Assembly (NCBI GenBank): GCA_902806175.1
Contig: CADCVQ010000020.1
Coordinates: forward strand, 1 to 35,505
From: an uncultured Solirubrobacteraceae bacterium
GTDB lineage: Bacteria; Actinomycetota; Thermoleophilia; Solirubrobacterales; Solirubrobacteraceae
Length of the DNA: 35,505 nt
Direction of reading: 5' to 3'
Position numbers and translations under genes: made by a program
Shown here: positions 1 through 9,300 of the stretch, piece after piece
How the letters are laid out: each line of letters starts with the position of its first letter
Position numbering within the stretch: the stretch's first letter is position 1
The notes under the pieces: generated by a model
Databases searched by the model: none
What the model saw: only the letters and a program-made list of their open reading frames with translations
What the model was told of the DNA's origin: nothing

Positions 1-453
1 GCCGCGGGCGTCGCTGCCGACCGCGGCGCAGCGCAGCCGCGTCCGGCGACACCCGCTCCCGCGCCAGCCGCGCCCGCGCGCCCCGCTCCCGCCGTCACGG
101 CCGTCACGCAGCAGACGCCCGCCGCCAAGACGCCGCAGCAGATCGCCGCCGAGAACCTGCAGCGCATCCGCGACAAGATCAGGGCCGCGTTCGCCAGCGC
201 ACAGACGCTCGCGGGGGCAGGCACCGAAGGGTCGATCACGACCGCGAACTCGATCGTCCAGAGCACGATCGGCCAGGTGCTGCCGTCGATCCAGCGGATC
301 CTCGCGTCCTACGGGATGAGCCTGCCGTCGGGCACGACGACGGCGCCGCCCGCCACACCGGGCGACACGACCGTCACGAACGTCCTGGCACCGGCGCAGT
401 CGCTGCTCAGCGGACTGAACACGATGCTGCAGAACCTGTTCGGCCGGCTCTAG
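1..453 (+). CDS. C-terminal part of an Ala/Pro-rich, probably exported protein
   Basis: The reading frame is open from the first base and ends at TAG 451-453, giving 150 residues; the start lies outside the window. The first 35 or so residues are an Ala/Pro/Arg linker. A helical, Gln/Ser/Ala-rich part follows (about residues 45-115), then a second short Thr/Pro linker and an amphipathic tail ending in NLFGRL. No domain family is recognised. The linker-plus-helix build and the Leu/Gly tail resemble the next gene, which is clearly secreted, so a cell-surface or secreted role is inferred only. It lies 168 bp upstream of the next gene, and that gap carries the riboswitch, so the two are probably separate transcription units. 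Confidence 0.7.
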   Translation, partial: AAGVAADRGAAQPRPATPAPAPAAPARPAPAVTAVTQQTPAAKTPQQIAAENLQRIRDKIRAAFASAQTLAGAGTEGSITTANSIVQSTIGQVLPSIQRILASYGMSLPSGTTTAPPATPGDTTVTNVLAPAQSLLSGLNTMLQNLFGRL

Positions 454-547
454 AGAGAGCGTCAACGCGCCAACCGCGAACGGATTCGCAAGTATCGCAT
501 CACAAGCAGGGGCCGCCGCCGTGTTAGGGGCAGCCAGATCACGAAAA

Positions 548-617
548 GGCAAACCCGTCGCGAGACGGGCGCGCAAAACCAGGGGCCTCACGCAGGCCGC
601 CCAGTTGCCGAAGGAGG
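548..617 (+). ncRNA. Cyclic-di-GMP-I (GEMM-I) riboswitch aptamer and ribosome site
   Basis: The RNA fits the GEMM-I pattern. The conserved 5' strand GGCAAAC (548-554) pairs through GGCAA with UUGCC (605-609) as the closing stem. A hairpin CCCGUC/GACGGG (554-569) is capped by the GNRA tetraloop GCGA (560-563). Next comes GCGCAAAACCA (571-581), close to the family consensus ACGCAAAGCCA. The second hairpin is GGCCU/AGGCC (584-598). The closing stem is followed directly by the ribosome site AAGGAGG (611-617), 4 nt before ATG 622. GEMM-I aptamers bind cyclic-di-GMP. The close junction of stem and ribosome site suggests control of translation initiation, which is inference. Divergence from consensus in the second half leaves some doubt. 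Confidence 0.75.
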
Positions 618-621
618 CACA

Positions 622-1689
622 ATGTCTCATCCCCGTCGTATCGTCGCCGCGCTGGCGACCCTTGCCGTGCTCGTCGCGGTTCCCGCCACAGCATCGGCGG
701 CCGAGTCCTCGGCCAAGGTCGCGTCGAGCACCAACGTCCAGGTGCACGTCGACAAGGCCACGAAGGCCGTCAAGCGCATGAAGCGCTACGCCCGCCTCGG
801 CAACGGCAAGGCCGTCGCCAAGCAGCTGAAGATCGCTCGCTCGCAGTCGGCCGCGGCATCGCGGATGGCGCGCCAGATGGCCGTCTCGGCCGATGCCGGC
901 ACGCAGAGCGTCGCCGCCGCCCAGGCACTGACGCTCGCCGGCACGCAGTACGACCAGCTCGTCGAGTCGATCACCGCGATCGTCGACCAGATCACCGGTC
1001 AGGTTCAGGCACTTGTCGCCAACTCGATCGCGCCGAGCCTCGCCGGCAAGCAGAAGATCGTCGAGGTCCTCACGCAGCTGCTCGACCAGGTGCCTGCAGA
1101 GGCCAAGCCCGTCATCGCCTCGATCATCGCGGCGCTGTCCGTCGGCGACGCCGACGAGGTCGTCAACCTCGACCAGGCGCTTGACTCGGGCAGCCTGCCG
1201 AGCAGCATCGCCGGCATCGTCAGCTCGGCGCTCTCGATGGCGACGGGCATCATGGACCAGGCCTTCGGGATCGTGAAGTCGATCGTCCCGCTGCTGCCGG
1301 CCGCCGTTCAGGCCCCGCTCATGCAGATCCTGAACATGGTCAGCTCGACCGTCGGCACGATCGTCCCGGCCGTGCTGAGCACGGTCACCGGCCTGATCGA
1401 CACGATCCTCGGCTCGCTGCCGTTCGTCGGTGGCACGTCGTCCTCGACCGGCGGCATGTTCGGTCTGGGCGGCCTGCTGGACGGCATCCTCGGCGGCGCC
1501 TCGGGCGACCTGCCCGGCGGCATCGGCGGCATGCTCGACGGTCTGCTCGGCGGCCTGTTCGGCGGCGGCTCGACCGGTGGCAGCACGACGCCGGCCGGCG
1601 GCATCACCGGCATCATCAGCAGCGTCACGGGCCTGATCGGGAACCTTCTGGGTGGCCTCTTCGGCGGCCAGGCGGCTCCCGCCACATGA
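622..1689 (+). CDS. Secreted Gly-rich surface protein, probably riboswitch-controlled
   Basis: 355 residues with a clear Sec signal peptide: Arg at 5-6, a hydrophobic core, and ATASA before cleavage near residue 27. The mature part starts with a Lys/Ala-rich helical stretch (about 30-110) and continues as long amphipathic Ala/Val/Leu/Ile helices (110-260). It ends in a Gly-rich tail (about 265-350) of repeated GGLLDG- and GGLFGG-like units. No catalytic motif is seen. ATG 622 is preceded by AAGGAGG at 611-617. The Gly-rich amphipathic tail suggests a matrix, coat or adhesive function, but this is inference and no family is recognised. The last 65 bp overlap the end of the convergent acetyltransferase gene. 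Confidence 0.85.
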   Translation: MSHPRRIVAALATLAVLVAVPATASAAESSAKVASSTNVQVHVDKATKAVKRMKRYARLGNGKAVAKQLKIARSQSAAASRMARQMAVSADAGTQSVAAAQALTLAGTQYDQLVESITAIVDQITGQVQALVANSIAPSLAGKQKIVEVLTQLLDQVPAEAKPVIASIIAALSVGDADEVVNLDQALDSGSLPSSIAGIVSSALSMATGIMDQAFGIVKSIVPLLPAAVQAPLMQILNMVSSTVGTIVPAVLSTVTGLIDTILGSLPFVGGTSSSTGGMFGLGGLLDGILGGASGDLPGGIGGMLDGLLGGLFGGGSTGGSTTPAGGITGIISSVTGLIGNLLGGLFGGQAAPAT

Positions 1690-2266
1690 GCCACAGCGGC
1701 GGCCCCTCGGGCAGCTCGATGCACTCGGTCACGGCGAATCCGTGGCGGGCGTAGAAGGAGAGATTGCTCTCCTTGGAGGACTCGAGGTAGGCCGCCGTCT
1801 GGGTCTCATCGCAACGTAGAAGGACCGGAGCGAGCAGGGCGGAGCCAACACCTCCGCCCTGTTGCTCTGGGTCGGTGCCGATGACCGACAGGTAGTAGTG
1901 CGGCCTGACGGGGTGGTGGCGCTCGATCTCGCGCACCGCCTGCGTCATGCGCACGATCCGCGGCAGCAGCACCGGCAGCATCGGAAGCTGCATGAGCGAC
2001 TGGCGCAGGCTCTCGCGCCACTGTCCGGGCGGAGCCCACAGCGCCGCCCCCGAGCGCTCGGGCGTCGTGTAGATCAGCCCGTGGACTGCGAGCTGGCGCA
2101 GGCGGATCTCGAAGAAGCGGCGCGCGTGGCGCATCCGCTTGGCGGCGTCGGGATAGAACCACGACGTCACCGGGTCGTCGAAGAAGGCGCGTGCAAGGAC
2201 CTCCGCCAGCGGACCGTGATCCTCCGGAAGCGCAGGCCGCACCGTCTCGGGCACGCGCGTGACCAT
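1625..2266 (-). CDS. GNAT-family N-acetyltransferase
   Basis: 213 residues with a GNAT fold, predicted to transfer an acetyl group from acetyl-CoA to an unknown amine. The N-terminal strand VRPALPEDHGPLAEVLARAF is typical. The acetyl-CoA loop is QQGGGVGSALL (about 134-144), matching Q/R-x-x-G-x-G/A, after the strand LSVIGTDP. A late motif SNLSFYARHGF (about 166-176) is the usual N-x-x-a-x-x-x-Y-x-x-x-G-F signature. The substrate cannot be told. ATG 2266 is preceded by TAGACT (a TANNNT -10-like hexamer) about 9 nt upstream, so the transcript may have almost no leader. The 3' end runs 65 bp into the secreted-protein gene on the other strand; the conserved C-terminal part makes both ends credible. 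Confidence 0.88.
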   Translation of the reverse strand: MVTRVPETVRPALPEDHGPLAEVLARAFFDDPVTSWFYPDAAKRMRHARRFFEIRLRQLAVHGLIYTTPERSGAALWAPPGQWRESLRQSLMQLPMLPVLLPRIVRMTQAVREIERHHPVRPHYYLSVIGTDPEQQGGGVGSALLAPVLLRCDETQTAAYLESSKESNLSFYARHGFAVTECIELPEGPPLWLMWREPPGRRRGHPEGSRSGP

Positions 2267-2521
2267 CGCGGCCGCAGTCTACGAGGCGCGCGGTGTGACC
2301 GCGGAGGGTGCGCCCAGCAGTTCGAGCACGTAGGGCTGTCAGCTTGCGGCACGTCGAGCAGCGCTTGACCTCGTCGATCGTCAGGTCGGCATGTGGCTGT
2401 GCAGTAAGACATGGCAGGTGGTGAGGGGCCGACGGGTTGAGACGCGGGCTTCTCTGATGCGACTCCGGGGCTCGGTCGAGCCGCAGCGCAGATACGCCGC
2501 TACTCACAAGCCGAGGTATTC

Positions 2522-3709
2522 TCAACCGCGGCCCGCCGTGGCGGGGAACGGCTTCCCGCGCTTGGCGGCCTTCTTTGCCGCCTTGACGCACTGGCCCTGG
2601 TTGCGGTACCCGAGCTTCTTCCAGCCCCCGTTCTTGCACGCCTCCTTGCCATTGGCGGGGCGGGGCGGCGGGGAAGGGAGGGGCTGCCAGTCGGGCTGGC
2701 TGTCGGAGGCCGCGTTGTAGGTCAGGCGGATCGCGTCCGAGCCGTTGGGGCCGACCGTGTAGATCTCGTCCCGGCCCCCGCACGTGCCGCGATCGCTCGA
2801 GAGGGCGATCCGCTGCCCGTCGGGCGAGAACGCGGGGCTACTGACACGGAAAGTCGGGCAGTTGTCCGTCGTCCCGATCCCGATCACCCTCCGATCCGTG
2901 CCGTCGGTGGCAATCGTGAAGACCGAGCTGAAGAAGCGAGCGTCCTCTGAGAAAGCGATCCTCTGCCCGTCGGGCGAGAAGGTGGGATCGGCGGCGGCGC
3001 GGCCAGAGGTGTCGGTCAGGCGGGTAACGTCTGAGCCGTCGACGTTCATCGTGTAGATCTCCCGGAAGCCGTCGCGGGGGTCGCGGTCGCTCGCGAAGGC
3101 GATCCGCTGCCCGTCGGGCGAGAACGCGGGGTCGGAGTCGAAGAAGGCGTTGTCGGTGATGTTGACCTGGTCTGCGCCGTCGGCGTTCATCGTGTAGATC
3201 TTGTCGTTGCGAACGAAGGCGATCCTCTGCCCGTCTGGCGAGAAGGACGGGTTGGAGTCGAAGGCCGGGTTGTGGGTGAGGCGGGTGACGTCCGAGCCAT
3301 CGGCGGCCATCGTGTAGATCTCGGAGTTGCCATCGCGGCTGCTCGTGAAGGCAATCGTCTGCCCGTCAGGTGAGAAGGCCGGGTTGGAGTCGACGGCCAG
3401 GTTGTTGGTGAGGTTGGTCTGCTCCGAGCCGTCGGGGTTCATCGTGTAGATCTCGGAGTTCCCGTCGCGGTCGCTCACGAAGGCGATCTTGCCGTTCTGG
3501 CCCGGGAAGGCAGCCTCGGCGGAGCCGGTGAGGCTGAGGGCGGCGAGCAGCCCCACGGCGAGGACCAGCGCCGGCGAGCGCCGGCGCTGAAGGATGCTCT
3601 TGATCTCCGAACCTCCGATGGGTCCCTTCTGCCCGACGAGAGCTGGGCGGGCGGGGCGTCGTATGCGCCCGAGCCGGGTGCTTGGCTCGCGTGGGGCGAA
3701 GGTGAGCAC
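2522..3709 (-). CDS. Secreted TolB-like six-bladed beta-propeller protein
   Basis: The protein has six WD40-like/TolB blades, each with the core SPDGQ-R/T-IAF and EIYTM-x-x-DGSD. The last blade is followed by a Pro-rich linker and a C-terminal Cys motif, [17 protein letters not shown], a short domain I have seen at the end of many actinobacterial exported proteins. A signal peptide ([15 protein letters not shown], then SAEA) precedes the propeller. Such propellers bind proteins or glycans outside the membrane; the ligand is unknown. The start is uncertain. GTG 3709 has a perfect AGGAGG 6 nt upstream but gives an unusually long n-region. GGAGG also sits 7 nt before ATC at 3604, which would give a normal MKS-type signal peptide. 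Confidence 0.85.
   Translation of the reverse strand: MLTFAPREPSTRLGRIRRPARPALVGQKGPIGGSEIKSILQRRRSPALVLAVGLLAALSLTGSAEAAFPGQNGKIAFVSDRDGNSEIYTMNPDGSEQTNLTNNLAVDSNPAFSPDGQTIAFTSSRDGNSEIYTMAADGSDVTRLTHNPAFDSNPSFSPDGQRIAFVRNDKIYTMNADGADQVNITDNAFFDSDPAFSPDGQRIAFASDRDPRDGFREIYTMNVDGSDVTRLTDTSGRAAADPTFSPDGQRIAFSEDARFFSSVFTIATDGTDRRVIGIGTTDNCPTFRVSSPAFSPDGQRIALSSDRGTCGGRDEIYTVGPNGSDAIRLTYNAASDSQPDWQPLPSPPPRPANGKEACKNGGWKKLGYRNQGQCVKAAKKAAKRGKPFPATAGRG
2695..3520 (-). repeat. Six tandem propeller-blade repeats within the TolB-like gene
   Basis: Each blade is about 39-50 codons (roughly 120-150 bp) and opens with SPDGQ, except the first, which opens with [10 protein letters not shown]. The DNA stays recognisably repeated because most blades reuse the words for EIYTMN, DGSD and SPDGQRIAF. 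Blade 5 is the most divergent ([10 protein letters not shown]). Six blades are enough for a closed propeller. Confidence 0.85.
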
Positions 3710-3974
3710 TTGGAGCCTCCTTTGCGCGTCCCTGCTGCAGGTGATAAGGGCAGTGACGGAGACCCGCGGGAGTCGACCAGAGATCCGTCGCGATCCGGCG
3801 ACCGTCTCAACCGACTGTACGCGAGGTCTCCTGCTTCGGCAAGCGTTGTGGCGCCCGACTTCTGAGGCGGACGCCGGTGTCAAGGGCAGGTTTCGTATAA
3901 AACCCGCGCGTTGTCCGCCCGCCCCACAACGGCAAGAGCCCGGCCGGGGAGACGGGTCCTCGCTGCGCCCAGCG

Positions 3975-4748
3975 TCAGCGGCGGGTGACGCGCTCGCAGT
4001 TGCGTGAGACGCGGTCGATGCGATCTGCCGTTACGCGGTCGCGGCCGGTGCCGCAGGTGACGGTGTCACGGCGCCCGTCGCGCGAGTTGATGGCGTCGTT
4101 TCCGGAGCCGCCCGACAGGTTGTCGGGGTTCGCGCCGCCGAGCAGCGTGTCGTTGCCGCTGCCGCCCGTGATGCGGTCGTTGCCCGAGACGCCGCTCAGC
4201 CGGTCGTTGCCGGCGCCGCCGTCGATGCGGTCGTTGCCGCTGTCGCCGGTCAGGCGGTCGTTGCCGCTGGCGCCCGTGAGGGTGTCGTTGCCGCTGCCGC
4301 CGGTGACCTTGTCGCTGCCGGTGCCGCCGGAGAGCCTGTCACGGGCGCCCCCGCCGTCGAGACGGTCGTTGCCGGCCTCGCCGAGCAGGGTGTCGTCGCC
4401 GAGACCGCCGGTGATGATGTCGTTGCCGTCTGCGCCGAGGGCGAGGTCGTTGCCGTCGGCCGCCGTGATGCGATCGACGCCGGCCTCGCCGAAGAGGCAG
4501 TCATTGCCGGCCAGGCCGTTGATCCGGTCGTTGCCGGCGCGACCGAAGATGACGTCGCTGAGGGCGGTGCCGTTGATCGTGTCGTTGCCGGGCGTGCCGT
4601 TCTGGAGGATGCCGCGCTGCGGGCAGCCGGCGGGCTGGGCCGTCGGCGGCTGTGGCACCGGGTAGTACTGCTGCGCCTGCGCAGCGCCGATCCCGAGCGA
4701 CGCCAGCGCGACTGTCGTGCCCAGTGTCAAGACTGCCTTGCGATTCAC
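3975..4748 (-). CDS. Secreted RTX (haemolysin-type) calcium-binding repeat protein
   Basis: 257 residues. GTG 4748 is preceded by GGAGG (TCGGAGGTACCGCC), and the signal peptide ends AAQAQ near residue 26. After a short Pro/Gln linker and two Cys residues, residues 50-225 are about eighteen GGxGNDxL/I nonapeptides that build a parallel beta-roll binding Ca2+ in successive turns. The tail (about 230-257) carries two Cys residues ([15 protein letters not shown]) that could form a disulphide. No enzyme domain is attached, so it is probably a structural surface or matrix protein rather than a toxin. RTX proteins usually leave by type I export in Gram-negatives; here a Sec signal peptide is present instead. 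Confidence 0.9.
   Translation of the reverse strand: MNRKAVLTLGTTVALASLGIGAAQAQQYYPVPQPPTAQPAGCPQRGILQNGTPGNDTINGTALSDVIFGRAGNDRINGLAGNDCLFGEAGVDRITAADGNDLALGADGNDIITGGLGDDTLLGEAGNDRLDGGGARDRLSGGTGSDKVTGGSGNDTLTGASGNDRLTGDSGNDRIDGGAGNDRLSGVSGNDRITGGSGNDTLLGGANPDNLSGGSGNDAINSRDGRRDTVTCGTGRDRVTADRIDRVSRNCERVTRR
4100..4600 (-). repeat. Tandem RTX nonapeptide-coding repeats (about 27 bp unit)
   Basis: The unit encodes GGxGNDxLx. The words for GGSGND and GNDRL recur about every 27 bp, with weaker units at the amino-terminal end ([18 protein letters not shown]). Such arrays are prone to slippage and copy-number change. Confidence 0.85.
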
Positions 4749-4903
4749 GGCGGTACCTCCGATAAGTTTTTGTGTCGTGAACGATCCCGACGGTCTCGTG
4801 CAGCGACGCGTTCCTCCCCGAACCTGACAAACCGTCCGCGACCTTACCTACTTCACGCACAGATGCGAGGAACAGGCAACCTTCTTCTGATGTACGAATC
4901 TGA

Positions 4904-6250
4904 TCATCGAATGTCGACGGACCTGCTGACGGTCGAGCTGCGCGCCATCCTCAACTTCACCGTGTATGGGCCGCGCCCGACCGCGGCACGTAGCCGCACC
5001 GTGCGGGTGCGACCGGCGACGCCGCGAAAGCGCACCCGGGCCCGCCGTCGCGCGCCCTTGCGCAGCTCGACCGTGAGCTGCCCGGAGCGCCGCGGGAGGA
5101 CCCGGACCGCGAGCCCCGGCCCGCGCACCATCGCTCGGGTCGCCGAACGGGCGAGCCGGACAGTCGGGCGTAGGCGCTCGCTGGGCGCACGCACCATCGC
5201 CGCGAAGGCGGGCTTGCGCCGCAGGCCATACGTCAGCAGCCCCCAGTTGGCGCTGTCCGCCGCGGGCGGCTCGTCGAGGAGCGCCAGCCATCCGACGCCC
5301 GCAACCGCGGAGCCGAGCTCGTCGCCGATCGCGTAGCCGCGCGTCAGGTACTGCGCCTGCGCCGCGCGCGAGACGAAGGTCGCAAAGACGATCGAGCCGT
5401 GCTCGGACTGGATCGTGTACTCCGACAGCCACAGCGGCACCAACCGCCCGTACGCGCGGCGCACCTCGCGGCTGAGCGTGTCCGTGTCGCTGATGTCGCG
5501 AAAGCCGCCGGGCAACGGGCCCTCGGCGAGGTTCGGCCTGCGAAACGGGAACGGGTTGTGCCCGAACCAGTCAAGCCGCGGCGGCCGGCCACCGGGCAGG
5601 CGCATGTGGCGCAGGAAGTCCGGCGGCTTGACGGTCCCGCTCGTCCACGTGTTGGCGCCGATGACCTTGTTGTTCGGGCTCTGTGCCTTCAGCGCGGCGT
5701 AGGCGGCGTCCAGCAGCAGCGCGTACGTGCGCGGCCCGGCCGGATCGTTCTGCGCATTGGGCTGAAAGCGGTCGTCGCGATTGGGCTCGCCCCAGATCAT
5801 CCAGCGCCGCACGGCGGGGTAGCGGCGGGCGGCGGCGGTGAGGAAGTCCGCGTAGTCCCGCGGGTTGGTCGGCGCGTACGTCGACGGGCGGTTGCCGTTG
5901 GCCCATGGCGGGGCGTTGGATACCAGCAGCGACAGGCGGATCTCGTGCGCAATTGCTTCAGAGGCCGCCGCCGTGACGTCCGCGGGCCAACGGTAGGCGG
6001 GATCGGATGGGTCCGTCGGGGACGCCGGTCGGGACGTTGCGACATCCGCCCAGCTCACCGACATCTGCAACGTGTCGATTCCCAGCTCGTCGTAGAGCGC
6101 GAACGCCGAGCGTCCATCCGGCAGCGCGGCCGGACCCCACAGGGCCTTCTCGGCACCAGACGCAGGCGCGGCCAGCGCGAACACGAGCGCCGCGATCACC
6201 GGAACTGTTCGGGCGAAGCAGCCTGGTGGCCAGCCGGGTCGCATTCGCAC
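4904..6250 (-). CDS. Exported clan-A-like glycoside hydrolase (cellulase/xylosidase-like)
   Basis: 448 residues: a signal peptide (VIAALVFALAAPASGA), a TIM-barrel-like catalytic domain (about 35-350), and a basic beta-rich C-terminal region (about 355-448) that may bind the wall or a glycan. The probable acid/base is Glu155 in MIWGEPNR, the clan-A W-x-E-P pattern. The probable nucleophile is Glu277 in LWLSEYT. Other conserved spots are NAPPWANGN and GHNPFPFR. Sugar specificity is unknown. The gene at 22493 encodes a clear paralog without the basic tail; the two stand at the two ends of the polysaccharide locus. GTG 6250 and ATG 6244 are both possible starts and neither has a good ribosome site. 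Confidence 0.82.
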   Translation of the reverse strand: MRMRPGWPPGCFARTVPVIAALVFALAAPASGAEKALWGPAALPDGRSAFALYDELGIDTLQMSVSWADVATSRPASPTDPSDPAYRWPADVTAAASEAIAHEIRLSLLVSNAPPWANGNRPSTYAPTNPRDYADFLTAAARRYPAVRRWMIWGEPNRDDRFQPNAQNDPAGPRTYALLLDAAYAALKAQSPNNKVIGANTWTSGTVKPPDFLRHMRLPGGRPPRLDWFGHNPFPFRRPNLAEGPLPGGFRDISDTDTLSREVRRAYGRLVPLWLSEYTIQSEHGSIVFATFVSRAAQAQYLTRGYAIGDELGSAVAGVGWLALLDEPPAADSANWGLLTYGLRRKPAFAAMVRAPSERLRPTVRLARSATRAMVRGPGLAVRVLPRRSGQLTVELRKGARRRARVRFRGVAGRTRTVRLRAAVGRGPYTVKLRMARSSTVSRSVDIR

Positions 6251-6331
6251 TCGAGTCTAAGCGGCAGAGGCTGGGAGACATGCCGGGCCAAGCGTGCTTT
6301 GCTTGTCACCTGCGTTCGTTTCTGACACGCC

Positions 6332-9300
6332 GTGGGAATGGCTGAGTTGCCGCTCGAGGCACACCTGCTCGTCGGATTGGCGCTGGCGACGGCGATCGCG
6401 TACGCCGCTACGCCGGCCGCGATCCGGCTCGCCGCCTATTTTGAGTTCTACGACAAGCCGATCGGCTACAAAGGCCACGCGGCGCCGACGCCGTACCTCG
6501 GCGGCTTGGCCGTCATCACCGGCTTCGCGGTCGCAGTCCTCGCGTTGACATCAGACGCGGGCCGGACGCTGCCCGTGCTTGGCGGGGTAGTGATCCTGTG
6601 GGTCGTCGGAACCATTGACGACCGCGTCACGATCGGGCCGTTGCCGCGGGTCGCCGTCGAGGCCGCGCTGGCCGCGATGTTGTGGGCCACGAGCCTCGGT
6701 TGGTCGCTCGGTCTCGGAAGCGCCGTCGACCTCGCAGCGACAGTGATCTGGGTCATCGCCGTCGTCAACGCCTTCAACCTGTTCGACAACATGGACGGCG
6801 CGTCGAGCACGATGGCGTGCGTCGTCGCGGGCACAATCGCCGTGCTCGGGCTCGTGCAATCCGACGTCTGGCTCGTCGCCACCGGCGCCGCCCTCTGCGG
6901 CGCGTGCCTCGGGTTTCTGCCGCACAACCTGTCGCGCCCGTCGGCACGGATCTTCCTGGGCGACGGCGGCAGCATGCCCGTCGGCTTCGCGATCGCGGCG
7001 CTCGTGATGATCGGGGCCTCGTCGGCCGCCGCGGAATGGCAGGCGCTCGTGATGGGCCTGCTGCTCGTCGGCGTGCCGGCGCTCGACACGTGCCTCGTCG
7101 TCGTCTCGCGCCGCCGGCGCGGCATCTCGATCCTGACCGGCGGGCGCGACCACCTGACGCACCGCACCCGCGAGCGACTGCGCACCGCGCACGCGTCGGT
7201 CGCGGCGCTCGGCGCCGGCCAGGCGCTGCTGGCGGCGCTGGCGCTGGTTGCCGTGCAGGGCGGGCCGAATCTGCTCGTACCGGTCGTGCTGCTCTATCTC
7301 ACGTCGATGGCGGCGCTGATCGCCGTTCTCGACGCCGAGCCGCGCGCAGCGGAGGCAGGCGGCGCTGGGGTGGCGGCGCCGGCCGCGAGCGTCCATGACG
7401 CGAGCGGCGCCATCCGTACCCGCGGCGATGAGCCCGCCCGGGCGGTGCAGCGCTGGACGAACGTGCCCGCCCTTGCGGTACTCGCCGTCTTCGGCCTGGC
7501 GCTCGGCCTGAGCCCGCTCGCAGGGGGCTTCTACGACTCGTCGATCTGGGCGCAAGCCGGGATGGCGCTGCTGATCGTGCTCACCGCCGCGCTCATCGCG
7601 GGCCCCGTAGCGCTCCCGCGCCGCGCCGTCGTCGCGCCGGCGGCTGTCGCGGCGCTCGCCGCGCTGTCGCTCGCGTCGGCGCTCTGGACCGATTCGATCC
7701 AACAGGCAGTCGTGGAGGCAAACAGGCTGCTGATCTACGCCTCGGCCCTGGCGCTGCTGGTCGTGCTGCTGCGCAGCGACCGCGGGGCGGTTCTCGCCTT
7801 CGCCGCCTTTGCCGCGGGAGCGGTTGCGGTAGCGGGCTGGGTGCTCGCGGGAATGCTGCGCGGCGACGAATCGCTCTTTCTCGGCGGTCGCCTCAACGAG
7901 CCGCTGGGCTACATCAATGGCCAAGCGAGCTTCTTCGTGCTCGCGTTCTGGCCGTGCCTCGCACTTGGCGAGCGGCGCGGCGACGGCGGAGCTGCGACCC
8001 TGCTGGCCGGGCTCGGACTGGCGGCTGCGACGCTCTTCGCCGGCCTCGCCGTGCTGGGCCAGTCGCGTGGTGCGGCGCTCGCGGGCGCGCTGTCGCTGCT
8101 GCTCGTGGTCGCGCTGCTGCCGGGGCGGCTGCGGCGGATCGTCGCACTGCTCGCGAGCGCGGCGTGCCTGGCGCCCGCGATGCCGGTCCTGCTCGATGTC
8201 TACAGCGGGGGCGTCGCGCCCGGCGAGCTGCGCCACGCGACCGGCGCCGTTGCGCTGGCGTCCGCGGGAGCGGGCCTCCTCTGGGCGCTGCTCGTGGCCG
8301 TCGAGCGGCGGGCGCGCGCAAGCGGCCTGCGCCTGCGGCGCGCGGCCGTGGCCGGGGTCGCGGCGCTTGCCCTGGTGGGCGCTGCCGCCGCCGTCGTGTC
8401 GGCCGAGCGGATCGCGAGCTTCGCCGATCGCCAGTACACGGCGTTCGTGAAGCTCGGCGGTGCGCAGGGGGAGCCGACCGCATCGCGTCTGGCGACCGGC
8501 GCCGGCAACCGCTACGACTACTGGCGCATCGCGGTCGACACATGGCAGGCGAACCCGGTCGCGGGCGTCGGCGCCGGTGGCTATGACAAGCCCTACTTCG
8601 CGCGGCGAACGACGGGCGAGGACATCCGCCAGCCGCACAGCCTGCCGCTTCAGGTGCTCGCGGAGCTGGGGATCCTCGGAGGTGTGGTCTTCGCCGCCGC
8701 GCTCCTGCTGATCGCTGCCGGTACGTGGCGGCGGATCCGCAACGGCGGGCGAGCGCCGATTGTCGTGGCCGGACTGGGCGTGGCGACGGCTTGGTTCGTG
8801 CACACCAGCGTTGACTGGATGCACCTGCTGCCGGGACTGACCGGCGTGGCGCTGCTGGGCGCGGCAGTGCTGCTGCGCCCCTCTGATATGCGCGACAGCA
8901 CGCGATCGCGAACGGATGGCGCCGCACCGCGACCCGCTGGGCCGCGCTTCGCGCCCGCGATCCTCGTCGGCATCGCGATCACGGTCAGCGCGCTCAGCCT
9001 CAGCCGCCAAGGCCTGTCGCAGCACTACGTCGAACGCGCGCAGTCAGCGCTGGCGAGCGACCCTGAGCGCGCGCTCGTCGAGGCCAACCGCGGGCTGCGC
9101 CTCGACCGCGAGGCGATCTCCGCCTATTACGCGAAGGCGGCCGCACTAGCGCGCTTCGGCGAGGGTGACGCCGCGCGCGATGTGCTGCTCGAAGCGACGC
9201 GGCGCGAACCGCGCAACTTCGTGACCTGGGCGTTGCTAGGGGATCTGTCGGTACGCCAAGGCGATCTGCGTGCAGCGCAGGCCGACTATCGTCGGGCCGC

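Noticed and set aside
2267-2521. Minus-strand stretch reading TIDEVKRCSTCRKL between the GNAT and propeller genes
   Set aside because: A single CxxC pair with a basic surrounding is too little, there is no good start with a ribosome site, and the frame merges into unrelated sequence.
3880-3960. GTTTTATAC and TTGACA on the minus strand before the propeller gene as a promoter
   Set aside because: TTGACA lies downstream of the AT-rich box, and no fair -10 lies at the correct distance from it.
4749-4903. Riboswitch-like element (GGTTTGTC and long stem) before the RTX gene
   Set aside because: It has only one 6-bp pairing around a 31-nt loop and none of the GEMM core sequences seen at 548-609.
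6551-9025. Very long open frame (over 800 codons) on the minus strand opposite the fusion gene
   Set aside because: Its product is Arg/Gln/His-rich low complexity and follows from the GC-rich third positions of the sense gene, which carries clear motifs throughout.
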